A stretch of DNA of 64,000 nt from NCBI GenBank assembly GCA_022841625.1, contig JALHRD010000017.1, positions 67,820-131,819 on the forward strand. The letters run 5' to 3'. This DNA comes from Xanthobacteraceae bacterium (GTDB lineage: Bacteria; Pseudomonadota; Alphaproteobacteria; Rhizobiales; Xanthobacteraceae). Numbering within the stretch: the first letter of the stretch is position 1; the number at the start of each line of letters is the position of its first letter. Below the pieces are notes generated by a model. The model did not search any database. It was not told the DNA's origin and saw nothing but the letters and a program-made list of their open reading frames with translations. Positions 24,303 through 32,908 of the stretch are shown piece by piece. A program made the position numbers and the translations under genes.

Positions 24303-25613
24303 ATGACTGACAACCGGCCAAGCCAGGACGATGCGCGCGCCATCGCGGAACTGCCAATCGATCCGTCAACGCCGCTCTATAAGATTCACTCCTTCCGGCT
24401 CCTATTCATCACCCGGGTCGCTTCAACCACCGCGTTCCAGATGATCAGCGTCATCGTCGGGTGGCATGTTTACGAAATCACCAACAGCGCGCTACATCTG
24501 GGCTTGATCGGGCTCGCGCAATTTATCCCGCAATTCTTCCTGATGCTGCCGGCCGGCCAGATCGCCGACCGGCTCAACCGCCGCACCGTATTATGGTGGT
24601 GCTATGGCTTGGCATTCCTGTCCGCCGCGGGGCTGATGTGGGCGGCGGCACAGGAGCGACCAAGCCTGATCGCAATCTATATCCTGGTTGCCGTCAATAT
24701 GGCGGCCCGCACCTTCGAACAGCCGGTGATGCAGGCGCTGTTGCCGGTGATGGCGCCACGGACGGTGCTCCATCGGGCGATTGCCGCGCACATCTCGGCG
24801 CGGCAGGCCGCGGTGCTGATCGGGCCGATGCTCGGCGGTGTGCTCTATTATTTCGGACCGGTGTTCGATTATGGCGTATGCGCCGCGCTCACCCTCGCGG
24901 GCGCGGTGGGCGCTTACCTGTTGCCCAATCCGGGCAAGCCGGCCAAGCAAATGGAAATGAGTTTCGAATCGGTCGCCGTCGGGTTCCGCTTTATTTGGCG
25001 ACGCGAGACGGTCCTCGGCGCGATGCTGCTCGAATTCATGTCGTCGCTGTTTGGCAGCGTGCAGGCGCTGCTGCCGCTCTATGCCCGAGATATCCTCGGC
25101 GTCGACGCCTGGGGCGCCGGCATTCTGCGCAGCGCAACCGCGCTGGGCGGATTGCTCGCCGCGGCGGTGCTCACCCGTATGCCAATCAAGAGCGCGGGCG
25201 GATTATGGTTGTTCAGTTCGTTTGCGCTCCTCGCTGCTGCGACGATTCTGTTCGGCTTCTCCACCAATCTGCTGCTCTCGATTGTGGCGCTGATGGCAGT
25301 CGGCGTCGGCGATCTGATCGCCACCGTCATTCGGCAGACATTGATCCAGATGCAGACCCCCGACGAGATGCGCGGCCGTGTGTTTTCGGTCAACTCCCTG
25401 TTCTATGGCACGTCCTCGCAGATCGGGCAGTTCCGCTCCGGCCTCACGGCCGAGTGGTTTGGCGCGGTTGCCGCGGTCGCCATTGGCGGCGGCGCATTGC
25501 TCGGCGCCATCGCTCTGATGGTGTGGCTATTTCCGACCTTGCGCCGGGTGGACAATCCCGCCTTGGTTGGACAGGTCGACCCCATGGGCGATCGACACCG
25601 CCCGCGCCAATGA
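24303..25613 (+). CDS. MFS transporter (MFS_3/EntS-like)
   Basis: Inner-membrane major facilitator, 436 residues with about 11-12 hydrophobic segments. The loop 2-3 motif GQIADRLNRR is the conserved MFS A-motif. The FSVNSLFYGTSSQIGQFRSG stretch late in the protein is typical of the MFS_3 branch (enterobactin-exporter-like). It probably acts as a proton-driven exporter. The start at 24303 is chosen over an ATG 84 bp upstream that adds a non-hydrophobic basic lead. It may be cotranscribed with the TctC gene that begins 95 bp after its stop. Confidence 0.9.
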   Translation: MTDNRPSQDDARAIAELPIDPSTPLYKIHSFRLLFITRVASTTAFQMISVIVGWHVYEITNSALHLGLIGLAQFIPQFFLMLPAGQIADRLNRRTVLWWCYGLAFLSAAGLMWAAAQERPSLIAIYILVAVNMAARTFEQPVMQALLPVMAPRTVLHRAIAAHISARQAAVLIGPMLGGVLYYFGPVFDYGVCAALTLAGAVGAYLLPNPGKPAKQMEMSFESVAVGFRFIWRRETVLGAMLLEFMSSLFGSVQALLPLYARDILGVDAWGAGILRSATALGGLLAAAVLTRMPIKSAGGLWLFSSFALLAAATILFGFSTNLLLSIVALMAVGVGDLIATVIRQTLIQMQTPDEMRGRVFSVNSLFYGTSSQIGQFRSGLTAEWFGAVAAVAIGGGALLGAIALMVWLFPTLRRVDNPALVGQVDPMGDRHRPRQ

Positions 25614-25707
25614 ACCCACCGCGCGACGGTTGCGCATCGACGGCAACTGTCGCAATCTGTTGCGGCCATAGCAAAACAACGACCGTCCGCAGCGGAATAA
25701 AGTTGCA

Positions 25708-26745
25708 ATGACAAACTATGCAGCCTTCGTATTGGCTATACTCGCATGCGCAACGCTCACGACCGCCCTGCCCGCCGCCGCGCAGGACGAGGTCGCCGCC
25801 TTTTACAAAGGCAAGACCATCCAGCTTCGAGTCGGATCGGCGGCGGGCGGCGGCTATGACGCGATTGCCCGCACCATCGCCCGCCACATGGGCCGGCATA
25901 TCCCCGGCAATCCGGCCATCACGGTGCAGAACGTCACCGGCGGCGGCGGGCTCAAGCTTCTCAACGACCTCTATACGATCGCCGCCCGCGACGGCTCGGT
26001 GATCGGCGCCGGCATTTCCGGTACGCCGACCGGCGCATTGTTGACGCCTGCGGTCACGAAATTCGATCCGCGACATTTTTCCTGGCTTGGCAGCGCCGGC
26101 ACCGAGACCTTTCTGGTCGTGATTACCGATCGGGCGCCGGTCCAGAAACTCGACGACCTGTTCAAGCGCGAACTCGTGATCGGCGCCTCCGCCTCGGGCA
26201 GCGCGTCGGTCGATTTTCCAACCGTGGCCAACGCCATCATCGGTACCAAATTCAAGATTGTGAGCGGCTATCCGGCGGCCAATGTGGTGGTCAAGATCGC
26301 GATGCCGGCCGGCGAAGTCGATGGCTGCTCGGTTTACACGCTAAGCGGCATTCGAACCCAGCACGCGCGCGAATTTGCCGAAGGCAAGATCAGAATTCTG
26401 GCGCAATGGGGGATGAAGCCGGACCCGCAAATTCCGGACGTGCCGCTGATGCCGCTTGGCAAGACCAAAGCCGATCATCAGCTATTTGAGCTGCTCTATG
26501 CGCGCGGCAATTACGGCCGGCCCTATATGCTGCCGCCGGGCGTGCCGCCAGCGCGGGTCGCGGCGCTGCGACAGGCATTCGCAGCGCTGTTCAAGGATCC
26601 CGTTTTCATGAACGAGGCACAGAAACTCGACGTCAATTATATCAGCGCGACCGACATCACCGCCCTCACCGAACGCGTCATGGCGACCCCGCCGGAGGTG
26701 GTGGCGCGCGTTCAGGCGCTGCTGCCAGGTGGCGGCGCGCAGTGA
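25708..26745 (+). CDS. TctC/Bug-family substrate-binding protein
   Basis: Fifth TctC-type protein, 345 residues. The signal peptide ends near PAAAQ. The mature N-terminus AFYKGKTIQLRVGSAAGGGYD, NVTGGGGLKLLND and RDGSVIGAGISG show the FYKGKTI subgroup. The C-terminal half contains MLPPGVPPARVAALRQAF, a segment common to this subgroup. It has no nearby tctAB genes. It is convergent with the DUF6968-like gene at 26780 and ends 34 bp before it. Confidence 0.92.
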   Translation: MTNYAAFVLAILACATLTTALPAAAQDEVAAFYKGKTIQLRVGSAAGGGYDAIARTIARHMGRHIPGNPAITVQNVTGGGGLKLLNDLYTIAARDGSVIGAGISGTPTGALLTPAVTKFDPRHFSWLGSAGTETFLVVITDRAPVQKLDDLFKRELVIGASASGSASVDFPTVANAIIGTKFKIVSGYPAANVVVKIAMPAGEVDGCSVYTLSGIRTQHAREFAEGKIRILAQWGMKPDPQIPDVPLMPLGKTKADHQLFELLYARGNYGRPYMLPPGVPPARVAALRQAFAALFKDPVFMNEAQKLDVNYISATDITALTERVMATPPEVVARVQALLPGGGAQ

Positions 26746-26779
26746 CCGGCGGCACGTCACAATCATGCCTACAACAAGC

Positions 26780-27112
26780 CTACAGGAATTTCTTGTCGTC
26801 CCCGATCAGAACATCACGCATGTTGTTTGTAACCGGAAAGCCATAGCCTTTGCCGGGCTCGAGCCATCGCAGTCGGCCAGATTCATGATGATCACTCGCG
26901 TAGATCAGGGAACCGATTATTTTTAGGGCCATATCGATCGCCTGTACCGCATCTACCCCACCGACATCCAAGGCGAGAGTCCCGTCTGGCCAATCGATTT
27001 CAAATCGACAGGTCCAAGCGGTCTCCTGCTGCGTCGGAGAAAGGATACGGACCGGAATATCGATATCTCCCTCCGCACGCATGAGCGTAAGGACGCGCGT
27101 TGCGATGATCAT
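26780..27112 (-). CDS. DUF6968-like protein, probable immunity or partner protein
   Basis: 110 residues, soluble. The pattern (ATRVLTLMRAEGDIDIPVRI, WTCRFEIDWPDG, then ALKIIGSLIYASDHHESG and GYGFPV) is one I associate with DUF6968; that recollection is not verified here. The gene starts nine bases after the stop of the DGGQWT protein at 27122, the same layout as the toxin-immunity pairs at 14-18 kb. I therefore infer an immunity or binding-partner role. An independent housekeeping role cannot be excluded, since this domain is common in related bacteria. Confidence 0.6.
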   Translation of the reverse strand: MIIATRVLTLMRAEGDIDIPVRILSPTQQETAWTCRFEIDWPDGTLALDVGGVDAVQAIDMALKIIGSLIYASDHHESGRLRWLEPGKGYGFPVTNNMRDVLIGDDKKFL

Positions 27113-27121
27113 TACAATCTC

Positions 27122-27604
27122 CTAATAGTTAAGAGGCGGAATTTGACGACCGCCAATACATGCGGACAAACGTTCACCCGCTTGCGTCCAACAGGCACGG
27201 CGCTTCGAACTCTCAATGGAATTGCAGAGTAATCCGTCAACTGCATATTGCGCCATGCAAAATGCCACTGGTCGTCGTCGTCGTCGGGCGGCGCTGAACG
27301 ATTCCACCGCATCATACGCCGTGCGAAGCGACGTTCGTTGACTACCATTCCTATCCGTCCACTGCCCGCCGTCGGAACGACCCGCCGGCACGCGCGGTTG
27401 GTTGGGATCATACCCGCGTTTATTGTAATCGCCCGATCCACCGCGAGCAATTTCGTCGGGCATCCGTGCGCTCAGTAACCCGGAGGTTGCGAACGCGTTC
27501 CAGTGTGACCGCGATAATTGCGCGCGTATCTGCCCTTGCAGCAAAGCGGCGGCGAGGGAACTATTCAGCCGATCAGATATGACTTTTCTCCTGTCATCTT
27601 CCAT
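27122..27604 (-). CDS. DGGQWT-signature protein with four evenly spaced cysteines
   Basis: 160 residues. Residues 65-83 read YDPNQPRVPAGRSDGGQWT. The N-terminus differs from the RTSPLITG module but also has a short amphipathic stretch (SSLAAALLQGQIRAQL). The C-terminal 50 residues contain Cys at 116, 127, 138 and 149, exactly 11 residues apart, and end in IPPLNY. No signal peptide is clear. The partner at 26780 follows within nine bases. It could be a small effector or a structural relative of the toxins. Cys pairs suggest disulfides or a metal site outside the cytosol; this is inference. Confidence 0.6.
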   Translation of the reverse strand: MEDDRRKVISDRLNSSLAAALLQGQIRAQLSRSHWNAFATSGLLSARMPDEIARGGSGDYNKRGYDPNQPRVPAGRSDGGQWTDRNGSQRTSLRTAYDAVESFSAARRRRRPVAFCMAQYAVDGLLCNSIESSKRRACWTQAGERLSACIGGRQIPPLNY

Positions 27605-27668
27605 GTTGACATGACAACCTGTGGCGGCACACGTAACGCGCTATCTCGTCAGTGACTGGACTTCGCGA

Positions 27669-28613
27669 ATGGAACTTCGCACTCTCGGACAGACCGACAT
27701 CCGCGTCTCGGTGGTCGGGCTCGGCTGCAACAATTTTGGCCGCAATGTCGATCGCGAGGGCGCGCGCGCTGTGATCCATCAAGCGCTCGACCTCGGCGTG
27801 ACACTGTTCGACACCGGCGATACCTACGGCCACCGCGGCGGATCGGAGACGATCATCGGCGACGTGCTGGGCGCGCGCCGCAAGGACATCGTGCTCGCGA
27901 GCAAGTTTGGCCGGGCGATGGACAGCGAAGGCAGGCTGCAAGGTTCCTCGCGCCGCTACATCATGTTTGCGGTGGAGGCGAGTCTGAAGCGGCTCAAGAC
28001 CGACTGGATCGACCTTTACCAGTCGCACAAGCCCGATCCATCGACCCCGATCGAAGAGACGCTACGCGCGCTCGACGACCTGGTGAAACAGGGCAAGGTG
28101 CGCGCCATCGGCACCAGCCATATGCCGGCCAATGAGGTGCTCGATGCGGTGAAAACTGCGCGAGCGCATGGACTGACGGCCCCCGCGAGTTGCGAGGACG
28201 AATACAGTCTGCTCGCGCGCGGCATCGAGCGCGACCTGTTGCCGGTCATGCAAGCGAGCGATATCTCGCTGCTGCCCTATTACCCGCTGGCAAGCGGGCT
28301 CCTGACCGGCAAATACGCGCGCGGCGCGCCGCTGCCGGGAGGCTCGCGTTTCGCGGTCGTGAAGGAGCGCGATTATATCGGCCAGTTTCTGACCGAGAAC
28401 AATTGGGGGAAGATCGATGCGCTGACCGCCTTTGCCGGCCGGCGCGGCCTGACGATCCTCGATGTCGCCATGGCCTGGATCGCGGCGCGCCCGCAAGTTG
28501 CGAGCGTGATCGCCGGCGCGACCAAGCCGGATCAGGTTGCAGCCAATGTGAAGGCGGCCGCGACGCGCTTAACGGCGGAGGATATGGCGGAGCTTGATCG
28601 AATGACCGCTTGA
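27669..28613 (+). CDS. aldo/keto reductase
   Basis: NADPH-dependent oxidoreductase of the AKR superfamily, 314 residues. The catalytic tetrad is visible: Asp and Tyr in FDTGDTYGHRGGSE, Lys in VLASKFGR and His in DLYQSHKPDP. The cofactor phosphate site lies in the C-terminal VIAGATKPDQVAANV. The start at 27669 (MELRTLGQTDIRVS) is the family start; a longer frame from 27621 is rejected. Substrate not deducible. A small gene overlaps or abuts its stop (GTG at 28615), suggesting cotranscription. Confidence 0.93.
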   Translation: MELRTLGQTDIRVSVVGLGCNNFGRNVDREGARAVIHQALDLGVTLFDTGDTYGHRGGSETIIGDVLGARRKDIVLASKFGRAMDSEGRLQGSSRRYIMFAVEASLKRLKTDWIDLYQSHKPDPSTPIEETLRALDDLVKQGKVRAIGTSHMPANEVLDAVKTARAHGLTAPASCEDEYSLLARGIERDLLPVMQASDISLLPYYPLASGLLTGKYARGAPLPGGSRFAVVKERDYIGQFLTENNWGKIDALTAFAGRRGLTILDVAMAWIAARPQVASVIAGATKPDQVAANVKAAATRLTAEDMAELDRMTA

Positions 28614-28614
28614 A

Positions 28615-28881
28615 GTGACCGCCTGCGGACCATTACCGCTTCACGGTCTGCTCAAGCCAGGTCAGGAACGTTGGATTGTCGACGCCTTGGTAGAAGCCTA
28701 CGGCGATTACCTGGATGCCAATGCCCCTGGCATCGATCTCACAATGTTTAAAGACGTGCTGCACGACGCGCTCGACGGCAATGCGCTCTACGAGATCGAA
28801 CAAGCGGCGCAGCAATTGCGCGAGGACGACGCGGATCTCGCCTATTACACCCGCCACAACCGCTATCCCGCGTCGGAATGA
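28615..28881 (+). CDS. small protein of unknown function
   Basis: 88 residues with a GTG start two bases after the stop of the reductase gene. The sequence is acidic and probably helical (WIVDALVEAYGDYLDANAPG, DVLHDALDGNALYEIEQAAQQL). There are no known motifs. The tight junction and even amino-acid composition favour a real gene. Confidence 0.5.
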   Translation: MTACGPLPLHGLLKPGQERWIVDALVEAYGDYLDANAPGIDLTMFKDVLHDALDGNALYEIEQAAQQLREDDADLAYYTRHNRYPASE

Positions 28882-29044
28882 CATCCCGACCGCAGCGCGG
28901 CGCGCGTTCATGTTCTGCAACAACAAGAAGCCATGCGGGCGCGCAACGACGTTAGGCCACGACCCAATTCAATCGTACCGGATCGTGGTCAATGTCACTG
29001 CACGAAAATACACGGGCTCTTAGCGCGGCAGCAACGCCGCCCCC

Positions 29045-29350
29045 TCATCCTGCAAGCTTCAACCGCTCGGCCTTCGGCTCAAAGCGCGAGCGAAAGATCG
29101 CGGCATCGAGCGGGTCGGCAAAGCAGTAACGCACGAATGCCGCGTATTCGTCTTCGACATACATGTCGAACTTGCCGACATAGCTCATCAGGAAATTCAT
29201 GATGGCGCTGTCGTCGGCGAGTTGTCGGCGCGGCAGCACCACCTGATAGGGGCATTCCGCATCGAGCCTACGCAGCCAAGCGCTGCGCCGATCAGGGTCG
29301 TTGCGTGGCTCGGGCACGTCATCGTTATGGTCGGCTGTGTCTGGGTCCAT
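29045..29350 (-). CDS. small protein of unknown function
   Basis: 101 residues, soluble and acidic at the N-terminus (MDPDTADHNDDVPEP). The core YQVVLPRRQLADDSAIMNFLMSYVGKFDMYVED looks like a compact domain. The start at 29350 follows GGAGAAG; the frame is open to 29443 without a ribosome site. The family is not recognised and there is no operon partner. Confidence 0.6.
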   Translation of the reverse strand: MDPDTADHNDDVPEPRNDPDRRSAWLRRLDAECPYQVVLPRRQLADDSAIMNFLMSYVGKFDMYVEDEYAAFVRYCFADPLDAAIFRSRFEPKAERLKLAG

Positions 29351-29531
29351 GTCACTTCTCCCTTGACTCAGACGGCGCATTGTTCTTGTTTTGTTCACAA
29401 ATGTCAAGCGTGCAAACCCCGCGGCATGTCCGCTTTCGTGCATACCGCAAGATCTTGGTTACGGATTGGTTGTCAAAGGCCTAGCAGGCACTTTTCGCTA
29501 AGCGGGGCCAACACGATGACCGACCAAGCGC

Positions 29532-29570
29532 CAACAAAACAGCCCCGACGCGTTGAGACAACGTCGGGGC
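29532..29570 (-). terminator. Rho-independent terminator downstream of the amidohydrolase gene
   Basis: GCCCCGACG and CGTCGGGGC form a perfect 9-bp stem with an 11-base loop. On the minus strand it is followed by TGTTTTGTT. It lies 163 bp after the amidohydrolase stop. Confidence 0.7.
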
Positions 29571-29732
29571 TTAGGTCGTCGGACAAGGGGGGGTTGGGGG
29601 GCTGAACTTTTGTCCGACTTTTAATAATATAGCACCTTATCCACAGCTGCGCTAGCGCTATGGTTGCAAAACATTTTGGCATGGCGGTCGCGGCAAGCTC
29701 ACACGCTTATCCCGTGCGACCCGCCGCAAATG

Positions 29733-31106
29733 TCAGTTGCGCGCACGCCGCAGCAGCGCAGCCTTGAGCGCGGGGCGATCCACTTCGACGCCCACTAGAT
29801 ACATACGTGCTATCCGCCGCGTATTGCGAATGTTATCAAGCGGGTTGCCATCAAGCACCAAGAAATCGGCGCGCTTGCCGGGCGAGAGCGTGCCGCGATC
29901 CGGCAGGCGGAGGTAAGCGGCGGCTCGATTGGTGGCCGCGACGATCGCCTGGGATGGCGTCATCCCCGCTGCCACCATCAGCTCCAATTCCTTCTGCTCG
30001 GCATAGCCAAAGAAATGGTCCTCAAGGCCGGTGTCGCTGCCGAGAATGATGTGCGCGCCAGCGGCGCTAAGCTTGGCGACGCTGCGCTTCAAGATCTCGT
30101 AGCTCTTGCGAGCGCGCTCCGCCACCGCAGGGTCACGGCGGGCAAACACGCCGCGCAACCTCTCAATCACGTCGGCACTCACGGTGTCGCGTAACAGGCC
30201 CGCCAACGACGGCTCATCGAGCCACGGCGGCGGTGACGCGTGGGTGTTGCGCTCGGGCGAACTGATGTTCGGCATGACGTAGACATTGTTCTTGCGCATC
30301 AGTGCGATCAGCTCATCGCTCATTTCCCGGTCGCGGACGAGATGCGCGAAGCTATCGATGCCGGCGGCCGCCAATTCCATGGCATCGTCGTGATAGAAAA
30401 TGTGGGCCGATATCCTGAGGCCATGCTTGTGGCTCTCCTCGATCGCCGCTCTCGACAGCGCCAGCGGCAGCTTGGGCGCGCGGCCGCCGCGGTCGTCGAC
30501 CCATATCTTGAAGCCGTCGACGGTGCGCGCGGCCTGCTCGCGCACCGCACGCCTCACCTCGTCCTCAGTCGTCACCGAATAAGCGAAGTTTGCGTAGATG
30601 GCGTTGCCCGGCCCAGCATTGGGCGCGCCCAGACCGCGCCCCGACAACATCAGGCGCGCCCCACCGAGCCGCCCGGCAGCCTGCTCGGCGCGGACCTCGA
30701 ACATGATGTCGCCCCGCTCAATGCCCTGCGACATGACCGTCGAGATGCCGAAGTAGAGCGCGCGATTGAGATCATCGACAATGTTCTCATGGGTGAAGTT
30801 CTTGGCAAAATAGCCAAGTCCCATCTGGAACCCAGGATGCACATGGCTGCTGATCAGCGCCGGCATCACGGTCTTGTCGCCGAGGTCGACCCGCGCTGCG
30901 CCATTGGGCAACGCAATCTCACCCTTGCGGCCGATGCGCGCGATCCTGCCGGTTTCGACCAGAATGGCGGCATTCTCCAGCGCCGCGCCACCATCGCCGG
31001 GAATAAGGCGCGCCACCTCAAACAGCGCGGTCTGCGCAGACGCGCGTTCGGCCCAACACACCGCGATCAGCAACCCGCAGACTGCAGCAATGGATCTACC
31101 AATCAT
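29733..31106 (-). CDS. amidohydrolase-family protein, exported
   Basis: Metal-dependent hydrolase of the imidazolonepropionase/prolidase-like amidohydrolase group, 457 residues. A signal peptide of about 24 residues ends at RASAQ. Metal motifs: SSHVHPG (HxH), a carboxylated-Lys candidate in DGFKIWVDD, ISAHIFYH and the Asp in ILGSDTGLE. The closing GTLSPGKRADFLVLDGNPLDNI is the composite beta-sandwich segment. The start at 31106 gives the signal peptide directly. Expected in the periplasm, cleaving an amide or ring substrate that cannot be named. A terminator follows at 29532-29570. Confidence 0.92.
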   Translation of the reverse strand: MIGRSIAAVCGLLIAVCWAERASAQTALFEVARLIPGDGGAALENAAILVETGRIARIGRKGEIALPNGAARVDLGDKTVMPALISSHVHPGFQMGLGYFAKNFTHENIVDDLNRALYFGISTVMSQGIERGDIMFEVRAEQAAGRLGGARLMLSGRGLGAPNAGPGNAIYANFAYSVTTEDEVRRAVREQAARTVDGFKIWVDDRGGRAPKLPLALSRAAIEESHKHGLRISAHIFYHDDAMELAAAGIDSFAHLVRDREMSDELIALMRKNNVYVMPNISSPERNTHASPPPWLDEPSLAGLLRDTVSADVIERLRGVFARRDPAVAERARKSYEILKRSVAKLSAAGAHIILGSDTGLEDHFFGYAEQKELELMVAAGMTPSQAIVAATNRAAAYLRLPDRGTLSPGKRADFLVLDGNPLDNIRNTRRIARMYLVGVEVDRPALKAALLRRARN

Positions 31107-31272
31107 GGTCGTTTCTCCCGCTTTCTTGGGTCGATTATTCTTGATTGGCGTAGCACCGTACAGCCCCAACGGCGGGACAAAGGCTGACGGCTATGAGCGG
31201 CACACGGATGGCGATTGCTGCGCGCAACGGCTGCGTCAGTTGCGATGAATTCGGGTCAGTCGCGGAATGGAC

Positions 31273-31348
<76 letters not shown>

Positions 31349-31483
31349 GCTTGCCCTGCGGGACCCCCGCCAAGCTGGGGTGCTCTAGCAAAGCGGTCCG
31401 CACGAGTCCAGCAAAGCCGGCCCGAGGTCTGGATTTTCACAGGTTCAAGGACAATCCGCCCCAATGCCCATCCGTTACGAGCC

Positions 31484-31523
31484 AGAAAAGGAAAGCCGCC
31501 GGACAGGGGGGGGTCCGGCGGCT
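31484..31523 (-). terminator. Rho-independent terminator of the LTXXQ gene
   Basis: AGCCGCCGGAC and GTCCGGCGGCT form an 11-bp stem with an 8-base loop. On the minus strand it is followed by TTCCTTTTCT. It lies 63 bp after the stop of the gene at 31587. Confidence 0.75.
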
Positions 31524-31586
31524 CCCATGCGTCAGCGGTCGTGTCGGGGGGGGGCTGGGAACGACCGCCGCGCTAGCAAAAACCTG

Positions 31587-32465
31587 TCAGATATCGGTCA
31601 CCGTTTTGCGACCGAATGTCGGCCGCTCCTTGATCGTTATCTTGCGTCCAAAACCGCCAGCGGTAAGCTTGCCGCCGAACTCAACCGGCGCAATGGCAAC
31701 ATCCGGCAACTGACCTGAGAACGGCGCGGCACTCGCGAACAGCGACTTACCGCCAAAAAACGCTTTCTCGGTCACCAGTGCGACTTCGCCAATCGCCAAA
31801 TCGCCGGCAAGCGTCTTGGCGCCGAATACGCGACCAACCATCAATCCGTCGCCGGTCTGGCTCACAAACGCCTGAGCGAAATGATCGCCATCGACCATTG
31901 TGCGGCTGTGCATGGGCGCGGCGTCAGCTGCCAAAGCATCCGTGGGCGTAATATCGCTACGCCGTTGACCGCGCGGCGTTTCCCCGCCTTCGGGTCCGCG
32001 CCGCTGCCAGCCGCGCGGGCCTTCTATGCGGGTGAGAATGGCGAAGCGCCGCTTTTGCGCCTCGTCAAGGCTACGATAGAACGGATCGGTAGCGTCGGCT
32101 AAACGCTTAAGTATGGCACCGCTTTCCGATAGCCGCGTCGCGCGCTGACGCATGCGCTCGCTCGGATCGCTGATCGGCGGACGGCCGTCACGACGCGCTT
32201 CTCGGACTGCGGCAATGCGCTGGAGACGAAGCTTTTGCAGTTCCCGCATCGCCTGTTCGAACGCCGACCAATGCTTCTCCTGTTCCGTGGTGAGCGTGAG
32301 CCCGGCGTGCAGCGCCGCCAGCCGCGCAGCCTGGAACGCACGAATATCCTCGGTGGTGGGCTGCCAGCGGCGCGAACCGTCCGCACGGTCGTCGCGCTGA
32401 GCATAGGCAACGCTCGAGCCCGCAATCGTGATGGCAGCGGTAGCGGCAGCGACAGCCTTCAACAT
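31587..32465 (-). CDS. LTXXQ-motif (Spy/CpxP-like) periplasmic protein with long C-terminal extension
   Basis: 292 residues. The signal peptide ends near SVAYAQ. Residues about 35-150 have the Spy/CpxP pattern: AGLTLTTEQEKHWSAFEQAMREL and later DPFYRSLDEAQKRRFAIL, two LTxxQ-like helices that form a chaperone cradle for envelope stress. Usual members have 150-180 residues. Here about 120 extra residues follow (VFGAKTLAGDL.. FGGKSLFASAAPF), with Gly/Phe repeats and no family match. A frameshift near 31930 is possible, but the extension stays open to a terminator, so it may be real. Confidence 0.8.
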   Translation of the reverse strand: MLKAVAAATAAITIAGSSVAYAQRDDRADGSRRWQPTTEDIRAFQAARLAALHAGLTLTTEQEKHWSAFEQAMRELQKLRLQRIAAVREARRDGRPPISDPSERMRQRATRLSESGAILKRLADATDPFYRSLDEAQKRRFAILTRIEGPRGWQRRGPEGGETPRGQRRSDITPTDALAADAAPMHSRTMVDGDHFAQAFVSQTGDGLMVGRVFGAKTLAGDLAIGEVALVTEKAFFGGKSLFASAAPFSGQLPDVAIAPVEFGGKLTAGGFGRKITIKERPTFGRKTVTDI

Positions 32466-32693
32466 GACGTGCTCCCAGGTGGCCCTTGTCGTTTGTCAGC
32501 CTCGAATAATAATTCGTGCGCGGCCGCAGGCAAATTAATGTTTGGCAACCATTACAGCCCCGTAACAATTGACCGTGGGGCGCCCAAAACGCCGCACTGC
32601 GTCGCTGAAATCGCATGATTAACGCGATCTACGGCGCGGCTAAGTGTTCTCTTGGACAACCTTGGTGCTCGACCTCAGATTGTACGCCGAACC

Positions 32694-32837
32694 ATGTTGA
32701 AGGCGCGCCAGATCTGTATGCCGATCATCCTGATGACATTCGCAATCTTCAACCAGCCCAACATGGTGGTGAATCCGGGCTGGTTGCAGATCGCGGACAC
32801 CCTGCTGGTGTTGATCTCGACCTGCGCAAGCCGCTAA
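32694..32837 (+). CDS. small hydrophobic protein
   Basis: 47 residues with one or two membrane segments: ICMPIILMTFAIFNQPNMVV and LQIADTLLVLIST. The ATG at 32694 is chosen as homology-like sequence begins there, but the ribosome site is weak. Small conserved membrane proteins of this look occur in related bacteria, from memory only. It stands alone between the LTXXQ gene and leuA. Confidence 0.4.
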   Translation: MLKARQICMPIILMTFAIFNQPNMVVNPGWLQIADTLLVLISTCASR

Positions 32838-32908
32838 CGCGCCATCGGTTGAGCGCCGTCGTGACGAGGCCAAACTATCCGCCATCACGCGGCGCCTGTC
32901 CAACCCGA

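Noticed and set aside
24461..25711. 416-codon frame overlapping the MFS gene in another frame
   Set aside because: Arg-rich shadow sequence; the MFS frame has the membrane segments and family motifs.
14897..27604. Prophage origin for the DGGQWT genes
   Set aside because: DGGQWT-like linkers recall phage head-associated toxins, but there is no integrase, terminase, portal, capsid or tail gene in the window.
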